Shown: piece after piece, positions 1-7,916 of the stretch | Layout of the letters: each line of letters opens with the position of its first letter | Numbering within the stretch: the first letter of the stretch is position 1 | Origin: Sporosarcina ureae | Lineage (GTDB): Bacteria; Bacillota; Bacilli; Bacillales_A; Planococcaceae | DNA length: 64,000 bases | Direction of reading: 5' to 3' | Assembly: GCF_002082015.1 (NCBI RefSeq) | Contig: NZ_CP015109.1 | Coordinates: 2,571,001-2,635,000 of the forward strand | Translations under genes and position numbers: made by a program | Notes under the pieces: generated by a model | What the model saw: the letters and a program-made list of their open reading frames with translations, nothing else | Database searches by the model: none | Told to the model about the DNA's origin: nothing

Positions 1-1
1 T

Positions 2-139
2 GCGTCCAAAGCAACTAACAAGGAATTCATTGTCCAATCTGTTCAGCAATGGAATGATCGAAAGAAAAAGATGTTCCCAGTTAGCGACATTGAACAAGTG
101 TGGAACTATTTAATTCATGAAGCGAAGTTTGCATCGTGA
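2..139 (+). CDS. C-terminal part of an unrecognised protein (cut by window edge)
   Basis: An open frame enters from the left edge and ends at the TGA at 137-139, giving 45 residues that finish WNYLIHEAKFAS. The fragment is basic and helical-looking, with a WNDRKKK patch. I do not recognise a family from this short tail. A REP-like repeat begins 20 bases after the stop, the same stop-then-repeat arrangement seen after several other plus-strand genes here. The nearby phage-type replication gene is on the opposite strand, so a shared origin cannot be argued. The frame and stop are seen; the function is unknown. Confidence 0.5.
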   Translation, partial: ASKATNKEFIVQSVQQWNDRKKKMFPVSDIEQVWNYLIHEAKFAS

Positions 140-158
140 AAAGGAGGTTCGAGTGGAG

Positions 159-192
159 GGTACCAGGTCCCCACACAATTACCACACAATTT
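159..192 (+). repeat. REP-like repeat, copy 1
   Basis: It has the core GGTACCAGGTCCCC followed by two CACACAATT-type boxes. It matches the family whose inverted copies bracket the transposase gene at 47189-47794. It lies 20 bases after a stop codon on the same strand. Confidence 0.9.
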
Positions 193-550
193 GGGTAGTT
201 GAAAAAGGGAGATACAAGAGATAACTATAGCGGCTTTCGACCCGCAACAGTAGACGTCAGATGCTACGTAATACTTTAGACTATGAACTAGAAGCGTCCA
301 TCAACGAAAAACTGTAAAGCTCTCATCAAGTAACGCTAATAAAAATCAGCACCTCCTGGGTACAGTCCATGTATCAATTTCAGGAGGTGCATTTTCATGT
401 TTTGTGAAAAGCTAACGATTGTCCGGCTAACACTTTAATTTTTACACAATGATGCACTGGCTACTCCAAAAAGCTTACATTCTACTGACAAGTGATACAA
501 GACTTTGCTGTATCAAGGTAAATTTTATCCACTAGAATACTATGTGCACC
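193..550. other. Intergenic stretch with one inverted repeat
   Basis: No gene is supported here. A perfect 10-bp inverted repeat (GCACCTCCTG at 349-358 and its complement at 381-390, 22-base loop) is followed by a T-rich stretch on the plus strand. It may be a weak terminator for the upstream gene. Nothing else is recognised. Confidence 0.5.
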
Positions 551-1375
551 TTACTCATCACCCCTGCTAAAATCAAGCACAGGCATAACAAGTAGCTGTT
601 TTTTCGGTTTCTGTGACACGACTAGCTCATTGACATAGTTTTCAAAGTTCGTTGCGTTAAACAAAGTCGATGGTCGCAGGAACGTGCTAAAATCATGACG
701 GTTCAACCATTGCTTGGTCTTTAGATCGATGACACGGATGAAGTCATCTTGTGTGTAGCCTTCTTTGATTCGACCGTTGATGAATTTACGGGTAGCAGCG
801 GACTCCGCTTTGAACTGTTTTCCGGTTTTGTCATTCAGGTACTGAATCACAGATTGTGCGACGTCGAGATTCTTCTCGACAATGGGTTTATTCTTTAACT
901 TCTTAAGTTCTTTGGTTATTGGCCGTCCCATAGTGGGATACGCCACCGTCTCAATGTGAGTTGGCACAGCGTCCAATTGTGGGTTGGTAGCTGTCTCACG
1001 TTGGGTTGATGCCGCGTCCCATTTTGGGTTAGCAGGTATATCGTTTGGCGTATACGAAAATGGCAACTTTTCATAATCGATTCGATACCATTTGGTGTTG
1101 TCGATTTTCATTTTATTGTGCTTCGAAGTGGAAACTAGGTATCCTTTTTGTTCTAAGTCGTACGTAATTCGTTTGATTGTATTTAGTGACCAAAATGGAA
1201 ATTCTTCTTTCCAGTCGTCGTATGAATTGAAGACCCATTTATGACCCTCCCGTATGTTTTTTGAAATGTTCAATCGGTAGTGCAATTGTTGCAGGAATAT
1301 CGCACTATTTAATCCAACTTTCATTGCGAGTGAAGGTAATAATGGAATCGGCTCTTCGTTTATTAATAGTTTCAT
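551..1375 (-). CDS. Phage-type replication protein (winged-helix N-terminus, Phg_2220_C-like C-terminus)
   Basis: This 274-residue protein has an N-terminal region that reads like the winged-helix domain of phage DnaD/replication-initiation proteins (IFLQQLHYRL, then YDDWKEEFPFWSLNTIKR). After a variable linker, residues about 170-250 match the conserved phage C-terminal domain, with YLNDKTGKQFK, RIKEGYTQDDF and FLRPSTLFNATNFENYVNE. Such proteins load the replication machinery at phage or plasmid origins. The start is the ATG at 1375, preceded by an AGGGGG ribosome site. No other phage gene is visible, so this is either the edge of a prophage lying to the left or a remnant. The family call is firm; the current role is uncertain. 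Confidence 0.8.
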   Translation of the reverse strand: MKLLINEEPIPLLPSLAMKVGLNSAIFLQQLHYRLNISKNIREGHKWVFNSYDDWKEEFPFWSLNTIKRITYDLEQKGYLVSTSKHNKMKIDNTKWYRIDYEKLPFSYTPNDIPANPKWDAASTQRETATNPQLDAVPTHIETVAYPTMGRPITKELKKLKNKPIVEKNLDVAQSVIQYLNDKTGKQFKAESAATRKFINGRIKEGYTQDDFIRVIDLKTKQWLNRHDFSTFLRPSTLFNATNFENYVNELVVSQKPKKQLLVMPVLDFSRGDE

Positions 1376-1556
1376 ATGGTTGTCCCCCTAGAGAAAAGTT
1401 TGGAGTACTCAATTTGTACTTCTTATACTCCATATAGAGAGATTTCTCGAAAAGGATACACTGTTTTTAAAAGAAGGTAAAAGGTCATGGATTTTTGCGA
1501 GTGCTACGCTAGATAAGACATTATGAATTCAATAAGCAACTAGTATATTTCATAAC

Positions 1557-1593
1557 AAAAGGATCAACCATTTCGATACGGTTGATCCTTTTT
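1557..1593 (-). terminator. Rho-independent terminator
   Basis: A 13-bp stem (AAAAGGATCAACC at 1557-1569 pairing with 1580-1592) lies 38 bases beyond the stop of the small secreted protein gene. It has T-runs on both strands, so it could work in both directions. Confidence 0.8.
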
Positions 1594-1630
1594 AGTGTGC
1601 TAGACATCATCATATATGATAACTAGCTAC

Positions 1631-2074
1631 TTATTTATAAGCAGAAGCCCATGGAATCCAGTGCATTTTGTAATTGACTCTATTTTTTATTCCAAGATTC
1701 ACTAACTTGAATCTGTATCCATCCTTTGGTGAGAATTTAGGGGATTCGAAACGAGTGGTACCGTTTTTATTGGCTATGACCGTTTTAATTGTTTGCCAGT
1801 TGGCAGTACCGTATGGTCTCTTCTGTATGTATAGCATGAATGATCCGCTCGCTGTACTATTCGCTGTGATGGCACCTTCCATTACAGTAAAACTTTTTGC
1901 ACCACTGCCATAAGTACCTTGATAATTTTGTGTCTCGACGTAATTAGTAAAATTACCACTTCTGTTTTTATAAAGCCAATTTGCTTCTGCCTTAGGTGAA
2001 GCCAAACCCCCGATACCACTAATGATGATCGCAAACGCAATGATCATCATCCAATTTCTTTTCAATGTTTTCAT
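1631..2074 (-). CDS. Small secreted protein of unknown function
   Basis: The product has 147 residues. It starts with a typical Sec signal peptide: a basic MKTLKRN, a hydrophobic core to about residue 25, and a likely cleavage after KAEA near residue 31. The mature part is about 115 residues, rich in Gly, Ser, Thr and Tyr, with alternating hydrophobic residues that suggest a small beta fold (SFMLYIQKRPYG, YRFKLVNLGIKNRVNYKMHWIPW). No cysteines or enzyme motifs are visible. The ATG at 2074 has a GAAGGAG ribosome site. It is monocistronic with its own terminator at 1557-1593. I do not recognise the family; it resembles the small exported beta proteins common in Bacilli. Confidence 0.65.
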   Translation of the reverse strand: MKTLKRNWMMIIAFAIIISGIGGLASPKAEANWLYKNRSGNFTNYVETQNYQGTYGSGAKSFTVMEGAITANSTASGSFMLYIQKRPYGTANWQTIKTVIANKNGTTRFESPKFSPKDGYRFKLVNLGIKNRVNYKMHWIPWASAYK

Positions 2075-2328
2075 TAGACATGCTCCTTCTCTTCATTACT
2101 TATTCCTGTACTAGTCTAATAGTTTAGATATTTAATGAAAGGTGCAATAGTCCTTTAGCGCTTTAGTTGGGGTTTTGTAAGGATGTTGGCCGTGCTGAGG
2201 GAAGTCAAGGATTGGGAACCTATTGGTAAGGTGGGAAAAGTACATTTAAGCGTCAAGTATATGTTAATATACCCGTTTAGTGCGAGAACTACTAGTTCGC
2301 TGAATTTATGATAAGTAGCCATAAAAAA

Positions 2329-2384
2329 CTTCTGTATAATGAAATTACTATGCCTGTACGCATGCAATTTTCATTATACAGAAG
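2329..2384. repeat. Hairpin repeat family 2, copy A
   Basis: A perfect 16-bp inverted repeat (CTTCTGTATAATGAAA at 2329-2344 against 2369-2384) encloses a 24-base loop containing ACTATGCCTGTACGCATG. The loop as well as the stem recurs at 6898-6953, so this is a homologous element rather than a chance terminator. It sits in a gene-free stretch (2075-2435) in which I see nothing else. Confidence 0.8.
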
Positions 2385-2435
2385 CTCGTTTAATTAGTAG
2401 GGTGGCTCTCATATACACATTCAATTTTTATCTTC

Positions 2436-3707
2436 TTAGAAAGGCCATATTAAAGGGACTACTACCAAACATATGATTACTTGAATGACCAAAAACGGGA
2501 ATCCGCATTTGATGTAATCCAAAAATTTATAGTTACCTGGTCCATAAATCATTGTGTTGGGTGGAGTACCGATTGGTGAAGCATAAGCTGCTGAAGCTCC
2601 TACACAAATTGTCATTAAGATTGCTTTAGGATCAATCCCCATACTGGTAGCGATCACAAGTCCAATTGGAGCCATTAACGCTGCAGCGGCAGTATTAGAC
2701 ATAACGGAAGTTAAAAATGCTGTTATTATAAATATCAAGGCTGTTATAACATAAGGACCTCCGTCAACGCCAACCAATCCCAAAACAGAATCTGCAATCA
2801 TTTGTGCTGCCCCTGTATCGGCTAATGCAGTAGCCATTGGCATCATGGCTGCTACTAAAATAATAGTAGACATATCAAGCGAACGATATGCTTGTTTTTC
2901 TGTCATTGTACGTGTTAAGACGATTAGCAATGCACCTATGATGGAAACAATATGCAGTGGAACTCCTAATTGTTTTTCAAAAACCATGAAAATGATTGCT
3001 CCAAGTAGAATAGCGACTGCAATAAACTGTTTAACTGTACTTTCATTTTCCTCTGAATTATTTACTGATATACTTTCTTGCGCTTCAGCTATCACGTTTT
3101 CCCTGTTTGGAATAAGTTTATAACCAATTGTCATCATATATATAATTCCAACAATCGTTAAAGGTATTCCAATGTATGCGAACTCAAAGAAACTGAAGAC
3201 GGGTACACCTTCATTTTGCATGACACTTTGAACAGCAAGATTACCATTTGTACCTATTAGCGTAATCATTCCGCCAAGGGCCGTTGCATATGCTAAAGGC
3301 ATTAAAAGTTTTGATCGGGAGAATCCCATACTGTCAGCAAGCAAGATAACAATCGGCATCATCACTGCCGTCGTGCTTGTATTAGACAAAAAAGCTGAAA
3401 GTCCAGCCCCTATAACCATGATCGCAAATAGAAGTTGTTTCTCTGTTTTTGCGAATTTCATGATCAGCTTTCCTATCTTCTTTGCTACACCAGTTTCAAA
3501 TAAAGCTGCTCCAATGATAAACATACCTGTAATTAAAATAACTACATTATTCGTGAATCCAGCAAAAACGGTACTCTCATCAATTATTCCTGTTAAGTAT
3601 AAAAGAGTTGTTGCTAATAAAGCAGTCATAGCTACTGGAATCAATTCCGTAACAAAAAGAATTGCTGCTATTAATAAGATAAAAAGTGTTATTGCTGCTG
3701 CAGACAT
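2436..3707 (-). CDS. SLC13/DASS-family permease (dicarboxylate-type)
   Basis: This 423-residue polytopic membrane protein belongs to the SLC13/DASS sodium-coupled anion symporters. Two Ser-Asn-Thr signature loops are visible, SNTSTTA near residue 109 and SNTAAAA near residue 338, as expected for the inverted-repeat substrate and sodium site. The PIGTPPN stretch near the end is also typical. It lies 23 bases downstream of the lyase gene and is surely cotranscribed with it, so it probably imports the lyase substrate, a di- or tricarboxylate or an amino-acid adduct. The start chosen is the ATG at 3707, 4-5 bases after AGGGGTGA. A GTG one codon earlier is possible. The substrate is inferred. Confidence 0.85.
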   Translation of the reverse strand: MSAAAITLFILLIAAILFVTELIPVAMTALLATTLLYLTGIIDESTVFAGFTNNVVILITGMFIIGAALFETGVAKKIGKLIMKFAKTEKQLLFAIMVIGAGLSAFLSNTSTTAVMMPIVILLADSMGFSRSKLLMPLAYATALGGMITLIGTNGNLAVQSVMQNEGVPVFSFFEFAYIGIPLTIVGIIYMMTIGYKLIPNRENVIAEAQESISVNNSEENESTVKQFIAVAILLGAIIFMVFEKQLGVPLHIVSIIGALLIVLTRTMTEKQAYRSLDMSTIILVAAMMPMATALADTGAAQMIADSVLGLVGVDGGPYVITALIFIITAFLTSVMSNTAAAALMAPIGLVIATSMGIDPKAILMTICVGASAAYASPIGTPPNTMIYGPGNYKFLDYIKCGFPFLVIQVIICLVVVPLIWPF

Positions 3708-3730
3708 CACTTCACCCCTGTTAGTAAAGA

Positions 3731-5089
3731 CTAGTTTTTAGTTTTGGACCACTTTTCTTCAACGCGATCAATTAATTGGGAACAGAGCCCAAGGTAATTT
3801 TTCGGATTCAAATAATTTATAACTTCTTCTTCCGATAAGTGTGACATAATTTCCTTGTTTTCTAAGACAACTTCAACCAATGGCCTTTTCTCTTCAAATG
3901 CTTGCATTGACACTTCATAAATCTTGTCATGTGCGACTTGACGACCAATGTACTTACCTAAATGCAACATTAGATTCTCAGATACAATTAATCCCTGTAA
4001 TAGGTCAAGGTTTCTTTCCATGTTTTCTTTATGGACAATAAATCTTTCTAACACACCTTGCATTTGTTCCAATCCACCACTAGTAAAGATACAAATTTGT
4101 GGAATATACGCCCATTCGGTTGTCCAAAAAGTCATATCCCTTTCATGTTCTTGAAGCATTCCATCGAAGCCTAGCGTGGCAGTTCTTTGCACTAATCTTG
4201 TTAGGCCTACAACATACTCACATATCATGGGGTTTCGTTTATGTGGCATTGTACTACTGCCAACTTGTCCCATTTTAAAACCTTCTTCAATTTCCCCAAT
4301 TTCTGACCTTTGAAGATTAATAATTTCATTTGCAATTTTTCCGACTGTTCCAGAAATCATTGCTAGTATGCTAGCAAACTCTGCAAACCCATCTCTTTGT
4401 ACATGCCAAGTAATGGTTGGTTGTTTAAGGCCGAGTTTTTCACAGTAAAGTTCTTGAACAGCTAATCCATGTTCACCAATAGAGGCGAGTGTGCCCGCAG
4501 CACCGCTTAATGATCCTACTAGGTAACGTTTTTTTCCTTCTTCTAGTCGTTCAATATGTTTTCCTATTTCATCTGCCCAAATAGCGATTTTATATCCTAA
4601 TGTGATAGGCAAAGCATGTTGGCCGTGGGTTCTACCAGGCATAATGGTGTCTTCGTGTTCTCGAGCAAGTTTAATTAATGTAGCTAGAAATTTTTGCAAT
4701 TGTGTTAAAAGGAACTCTTGCGCGTCTTTAATTTGCAGAACTACGGCAGTATCCATAATATCCTGCGTTGTTGCCCCCCAATGAATATAACCTCCCGCTT
4801 CTCCACCAACAACTTGAGTAAATTCACGAATCTGAATGATTAAAGGGTGAGTGGTATCAACTATCCCCTCGCGAATCGTATTCATGTCTAGATTTTCATA
4901 ACTAGCTTTGTCTGCAATCTTTTCTGCTATGCCTTTCGGAATGACCCCTATCTCTTCTTGAGCCCGTGCTAATGAAACCCATGAATCTAGCCATTTTTGT
5001 AAAAGTGATTCATCCGAAAAAATTTCTTTCATTCCTTCAGACACATAAATTCCCCTGTAAAGTTTTGAATCGATAACACTTGATGCCAT
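3731..5089 (-). CDS. Fumarase/aspartase-superfamily lyase (adenylosuccinate lyase / carboxymuconate cycloisomerase-like)
   Basis: The 452-residue enzyme is of the argininosuccinate lyase/fumarase superfamily. The signature GSSTMPHKRNP lies at residues 277-287, GATTQD at 105-110 and GRTHGQH at 152-158; together they form the composite active site of the homotetramer. These enzymes perform beta-eliminations, usually releasing fumarate, or cycloisomerisations. Sequence flavour is closest to PurB/PcaB-like members, but no purine genes are adjacent. Coupling to a DASS permease and a divergent LacI regulator points to catabolism of an imported carboxylate. The ATG at 5089 has a GGAGGG site; an in-frame start 31 codons upstream would run through the operator region and is rejected. 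The exact substrate is unknown. Confidence 0.85.
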   Translation of the reverse strand: MASSVIDSKLYRGIYVSEGMKEIFSDESLLQKWLDSWVSLARAQEEIGVIPKGIAEKIADKASYENLDMNTIREGIVDTTHPLIIQIREFTQVVGGEAGGYIHWGATTQDIMDTAVVLQIKDAQEFLLTQLQKFLATLIKLAREHEDTIMPGRTHGQHALPITLGYKIAIWADEIGKHIERLEEGKKRYLVGSLSGAAGTLASIGEHGLAVQELYCEKLGLKQPTITWHVQRDGFAEFASILAMISGTVGKIANEIINLQRSEIGEIEEGFKMGQVGSSTMPHKRNPMICEYVVGLTRLVQRTATLGFDGMLQEHERDMTFWTTEWAYIPQICIFTSGGLEQMQGVLERFIVHKENMERNLDLLQGLIVSENLMLHLGKYIGRQVAHDKIYEVSMQAFEEKRPLVEVVLENKEIMSHLSEEEVINYLNPKNYLGLCSQLIDRVEEKWSKTKN

Positions 5090-5137
5090 CCTTATCCCTC
5101 CAATATTGTTGTAAACAAACTCATAACGCATGTAATT

Positions 5138-5150
5138 AAAACGTTTGTCT
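5138..5150. promoter_or_regulatory. Second LacI-type half-palindromic operator
   Basis: The sequence AAACGTTTGTCT repeats the core of the palindrome at 5217-5226, about 80 bases closer to the lyase start. Two such sites would allow looping by a LacI-family tetramer. This is inferred from sequence only. Confidence 0.45.
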
Positions 5151-5216
5151 ATAGAGAAAAGATAAACGTCATTGATTTGCATGCGTTTGTAAGCAACTTG
5201 ATGAAAACAAGTTAGG

Positions 5217-5274
5217 CAAACGTTTGTCTTTAGTTGTTGTTTAACATACTAATATTTATTTTGCGAGTTGTCAA
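5217..5274 (-). promoter_or_regulatory. Promoter and LacI-type operator of the lyase/permease operon
   Basis: On the minus strand TTGACA (5274-5269) is followed after 17 bases by TAGTAT (5251-5246). About 20 bases downstream lies the perfect palindrome CAAACGTTTG (5217-5226), the centre-CG form typical of LacI/PurR-family operators. A repressor bound there would block elongation or clearance from this promoter. Confidence 0.7.
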
Positions 5275-5309
5275 TAAACTTTCTAAATTCATAGAAAATA
5301 AAAATCTGT

Positions 5310-5315
5310 TATAAT
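5310..5315 (+). promoter_or_regulatory. Probable -10 box of the lacI-type gene
   Basis: A consensus TATAAT is preceded at about 16 bases by TTCATA (5288-5293), leaving a 5' leader of about 180 bases before the regulator. The leader contains a GC-richer patch (about 5360-5410, GAAAGCGCCTCACAAGCGACG) that may be a decayed intergenic repeat. Confidence 0.45.
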
Positions 5316-5498
5316 AAGGTGAATATGTATGTTGAAGCTATGAATTCAACTATTGATTCCGAAAGCGCCTCACAAGCGACGGCTGGAGCAGAAAGACCTG
5401 CAATCTTTCTTCGTCTAGACAATTACTGGAATCTTGCATTTGACTTATTATAGGAACAACTTATTAACATTACATTAAAGGCAGGTGCAAATATTTAG

Positions 5499-6509
5499 TT
5501 GGTTACATTAAAGGATGTTGCAAAATTAGTTGGTGTTCACCCATCTGTAGTATCTAGAGTTATTAATAATGACGGAAATTTAAAGATTAAGGAAGAAACA
5601 CGAAAGCGTATTCAGCAAGCTATTGAAGAACTAAATTACCGACCTAATCTATCTGCAAGAAACCTGAAAAATAGTGAAACCAAGATGCTTGGAATGGTCA
5701 TACCGGATTTCTCTAACCCTGTATATGCTAGTATTATTCACGGAGCAGAGGATCAGGCCGCCTTAGAAGGATATAATTTACTACTTTATAGTATGAAGCA
5801 AAAGGGTTTGGAAAAGAATTATTTTTCTCATCTTATGGAAAATAGAATCGATGGCTTGCTAATTGCAAATTCAGAATCAGATGATAAGGAAATCTTAAAT
5901 CTGAAAAAGGAAAAAAAACCATTTGTTCTAGTGAATCGTTTTATTACAGGCATTAGTAATCATGTTATTTTGGATGATGAATTAGGCGGAAAATTAGCAA
6001 CCAAGCATCTTGCACAATTGGGCCATAAGCGTATTGCTCATATAACTGGTCCACTATTTACAGGTACAGGAATAAAAAGATTTCAAGGGTATAGAGAAGG
6101 GCTAAAGGAGGAAGAAATTAACTTCATTTCAAGTTATGTACAAGAAAGTGAGTATACGATCGAAGGTGGCTATCGATCCATGCAAGCTCTTTTAGATTTA
6201 TCTACCCCTCCAACAGCAGTTTTTGCTTCTAATATTATGGTTAGTTTAGGCGCAATGAAAGCTATCCAGGATCGCGGATTATCTATACCTAGAGATATTT
6301 CCATTATTGGGTTTCATGAAGTAGATTTTGCTTCATCTTTATCTCCGTCACTTACAACGATAAAGATGCCGCTTTATGAAATGGGAAGCGAATCAGTAAA
6401 AAAGCTTATCACAATTATCCAGGGTCGAGAAGAAGAGAATGAGCTAGGTTTGATAATTAGTGGAGCATCATTAGTCGTCCGTGATAGTACAAGCCCTTTT
6501 CTTTCGTAG
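5499..6509 (+). CDS. LacI/PurR-family transcriptional regulator
   Basis: This 336-residue protein has a textbook LacI helix-turn-helix at residues 3-25 (TLKDVAKLVGVHPSVVSRVINN), the hinge NYRPNLSARNLK, and a periplasmic-binding-protein-like effector domain starting MLGMVIPDFSNPVYA. It almost certainly represses the divergent lyase/permease operon through the AAACGTTT sites between the two genes, with a sugar or carboxylate-type ligand as inducer. Translation appears to start at a TTG (5499) with a modest AGGCAGGTG site; no better ATG precedes the helix-turn-helix. Regulation of the neighbours is inferred from divergence and the operators. Confidence 0.85.
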   Translation: MVTLKDVAKLVGVHPSVVSRVINNDGNLKIKEETRKRIQQAIEELNYRPNLSARNLKNSETKMLGMVIPDFSNPVYASIIHGAEDQAALEGYNLLLYSMKQKGLEKNYFSHLMENRIDGLLIANSESDDKEILNLKKEKKPFVLVNRFITGISNHVILDDELGGKLATKHLAQLGHKRIAHITGPLFTGTGIKRFQGYREGLKEEEINFISSYVQESEYTIEGGYRSMQALLDLSTPPTAVFASNIMVSLGAMKAIQDRGLSIPRDISIIGFHEVDFASSLSPSLTTIKMPLYEMGSESVKKLITIIQGREEENELGLIISGASLVVRDSTSPFLS

Positions 6510-6897
6510 ATGATATGCGCTTAATCATAAATTCAAGTAGTCTTAACCAGTCGAAAACACTACTTGTGCAACAAGAAATTAAGACATTACTCCAACAACT
6601 GAATAATGCACATTGTAAAGGGGCTTCTGAACGAGAAATCGGTTAGAAGACTCTTTTTAATTTACTCGCTATTGCTTACATATAAAAAGAAGTTACTAGG
6701 TACACGCGCAATTAGAACTTCTAATTGAAAACATTGATAGTTTCATAAAGATATAATAATTTGGCGTGAAGTGAATCCAATTGTTTCTTCCACATTGGAC
6801 TTGTCTTTTGGTTTTCGAACTGGACTGGGCCCAATGATTGTCTGATAGGAGTCTACCACTTTATGATAGGATTTTAAGACGATGAACGATAAAAAAC
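6510..6897. other. Gene-poor stretch with decayed sequence
   Basis: No intact gene is supported. Around 6585-6650 the stretch AATTAAGACATTACTCCAAC, followed by a weak hairpin and CTCTTTTT, resembles 7621-7698 (AATTAAGACACTATTCCAAC plus hairpin). The two places may share an origin. The rest, 6660-6897, shows nothing recognisable. Confidence 0.4.
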
Positions 6898-6953
6898 CTC
6901 CTGTATAATGAAATGACTATGCCTGTACGCATGTAATTTTCATTATACAGAAG
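6898..6953. repeat. Hairpin repeat family 2, copy B
   Basis: The 16-bp arms at 6898-6913 and 6938-6953 (one mismatch) enclose a loop with the same ACTATGCCTGTACGCATG core as the copy at 2329-2384. The element ends 22 bases before the stop of the truncated MBL gene. Confidence 0.8.
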
Positions 6954-6975
6954 ATGATGTAGTGGGCAGGATGAC

Positions 6976-7602
6976 TTATCCTTCCGTATCTTCGTCAACA
7001 AACTTCCCGTAATCCGGCATGGCAATACGATTAAATTCATCAACTAATTTTTTTAGGCTAGTGGCAAGTTCCTCTCCCTTCATAGGCAATCCATGGCCCG
7101 TTATAGCGACAGATGGTTGTAAGGCTTCCAGTTTAATAACGGATTGTAGGGCGGCGTCCCAATCTGTAGTTAAATAGCGCGGTGGACCACTGATTTCTTG
7201 TTCTTGCGTAAGCACTTTATATAGGTATTCTTGCTTTACAGTCACAAATGCATCTCCCGCAATTAACGCACCGTCTTTCTGCCTGAAGAACGAGACATGG
7301 CCCGGTGAATGACCCGGTGTGTGAACCCATGTAAATTCCGGCAAAAAAGGTACACTCCCGTCTGGCGGTAAGCTTTGGATGTGGCCTCCTAATTGAATAG
7401 GATCGGTTGGGAAAATAGAAGACATTTTGGCAATCATGCCGCCTTCTACACTCGTATCGGGGTCTGGATAACTGGATACGCCGGTTAAAAATGGCAATTC
7501 CAATTCATGGGCATACACGGGCACATTCCAATGCTCCACTAGATCAATGACTGCGCCGACGTGATCAAAATGTCCATGCGTCAACAGAATAGCTTTTAAA
7601 CA
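6976..7602 (-). pseudogene. 5'-truncated MBL-fold hydrolase, cut at a REP repeat
   Basis: From residue motif KAILLTHGHFDHVG onward this is a close paralogue of the intact MBL-fold gene at 16969-17826, sharing VPVYAHELELPFLTG, TPGHSPGHVSFF and ITGHGLPM. The homology begins immediately beside the GGTACC end of the repeat at 7603. The reading frame upstream of that point is repeat sequence (encoding WGPGT), not protein homology. About 85-95 N-terminal residues of the paralogue are missing, although the metal motif HxHxDH is retained. The open frame can be extended to 7683, but no credible start with a ribosome site is seen. It is a truncated gene, probably inactive. Confidence 0.85.
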
Positions 7603-7643
7603 GGTACCAGGTCCCCAAACAATTAAGACACTATTCCAACAAT
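7603..7643 (+). repeat. REP-like repeat, copy 2, at a gene truncation point
   Basis: The core GGTACCAGGTCCCC is followed by AAACAATT and a second, more distant CAACAATT. Its first base coincides with the loss of homology between the MBL fragment and its intact paralogue. Confidence 0.85.
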
Positions 7644-7662
7644 TAAAAGATAATAAAACGAG

Positions 7663-7698
7663 GAGCTTCCCATTTCTATACATCGGGAGGCTCTTTTT
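7663..7698 (+). terminator. Orphan plus-strand terminator
   Basis: GAGCTTCCC (7663-7671) pairs with GGGAGGCTC (7685-7693), followed by TTTTT. No plus-strand gene precedes it, because the MBL fragment is on the other strand. Its gene may have been lost in the event that truncated the MBL gene, or it belongs to the REP-plus-hairpin unit. Confidence 0.6.
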
Positions 7699-7916
7699 GT
7701 GCGCTCAGCATGGGCAAGTCTATAGAATGCAAGTCAGCGAGGATCTCTTCAACCGAGAAATTAGTTGGAGAGCTTTTTCGTTGAATCAAGGCGCATATAT
7801 GCAAGTAGTAATCATTGAAAAATAGTAATTAAGAGACAATCATACTAGATATCAAGATTCTGTTAATTGGATATACATGGTAAGATATAGTTAGAAAAGT
7901 AGAGAAGAGGGATAGC

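Noticed and set aside
159..192. Classical imperfect-palindrome REP structure
   Set aside because: The repeat itself forms no strong stem. I call it REP-like because of its dispersal and its link to the RAYT gene, not because of a hairpin.
551..1375. Evidence of a whole prophage
   Set aside because: Only one phage-type gene is present; no integrase, structural genes or attachment repeats were seen in the window.
2155..2367. 70-residue minus-strand open frame
   Set aside because: It starts inside the hairpin repeat, has no ribosome site and no recognisable composition.
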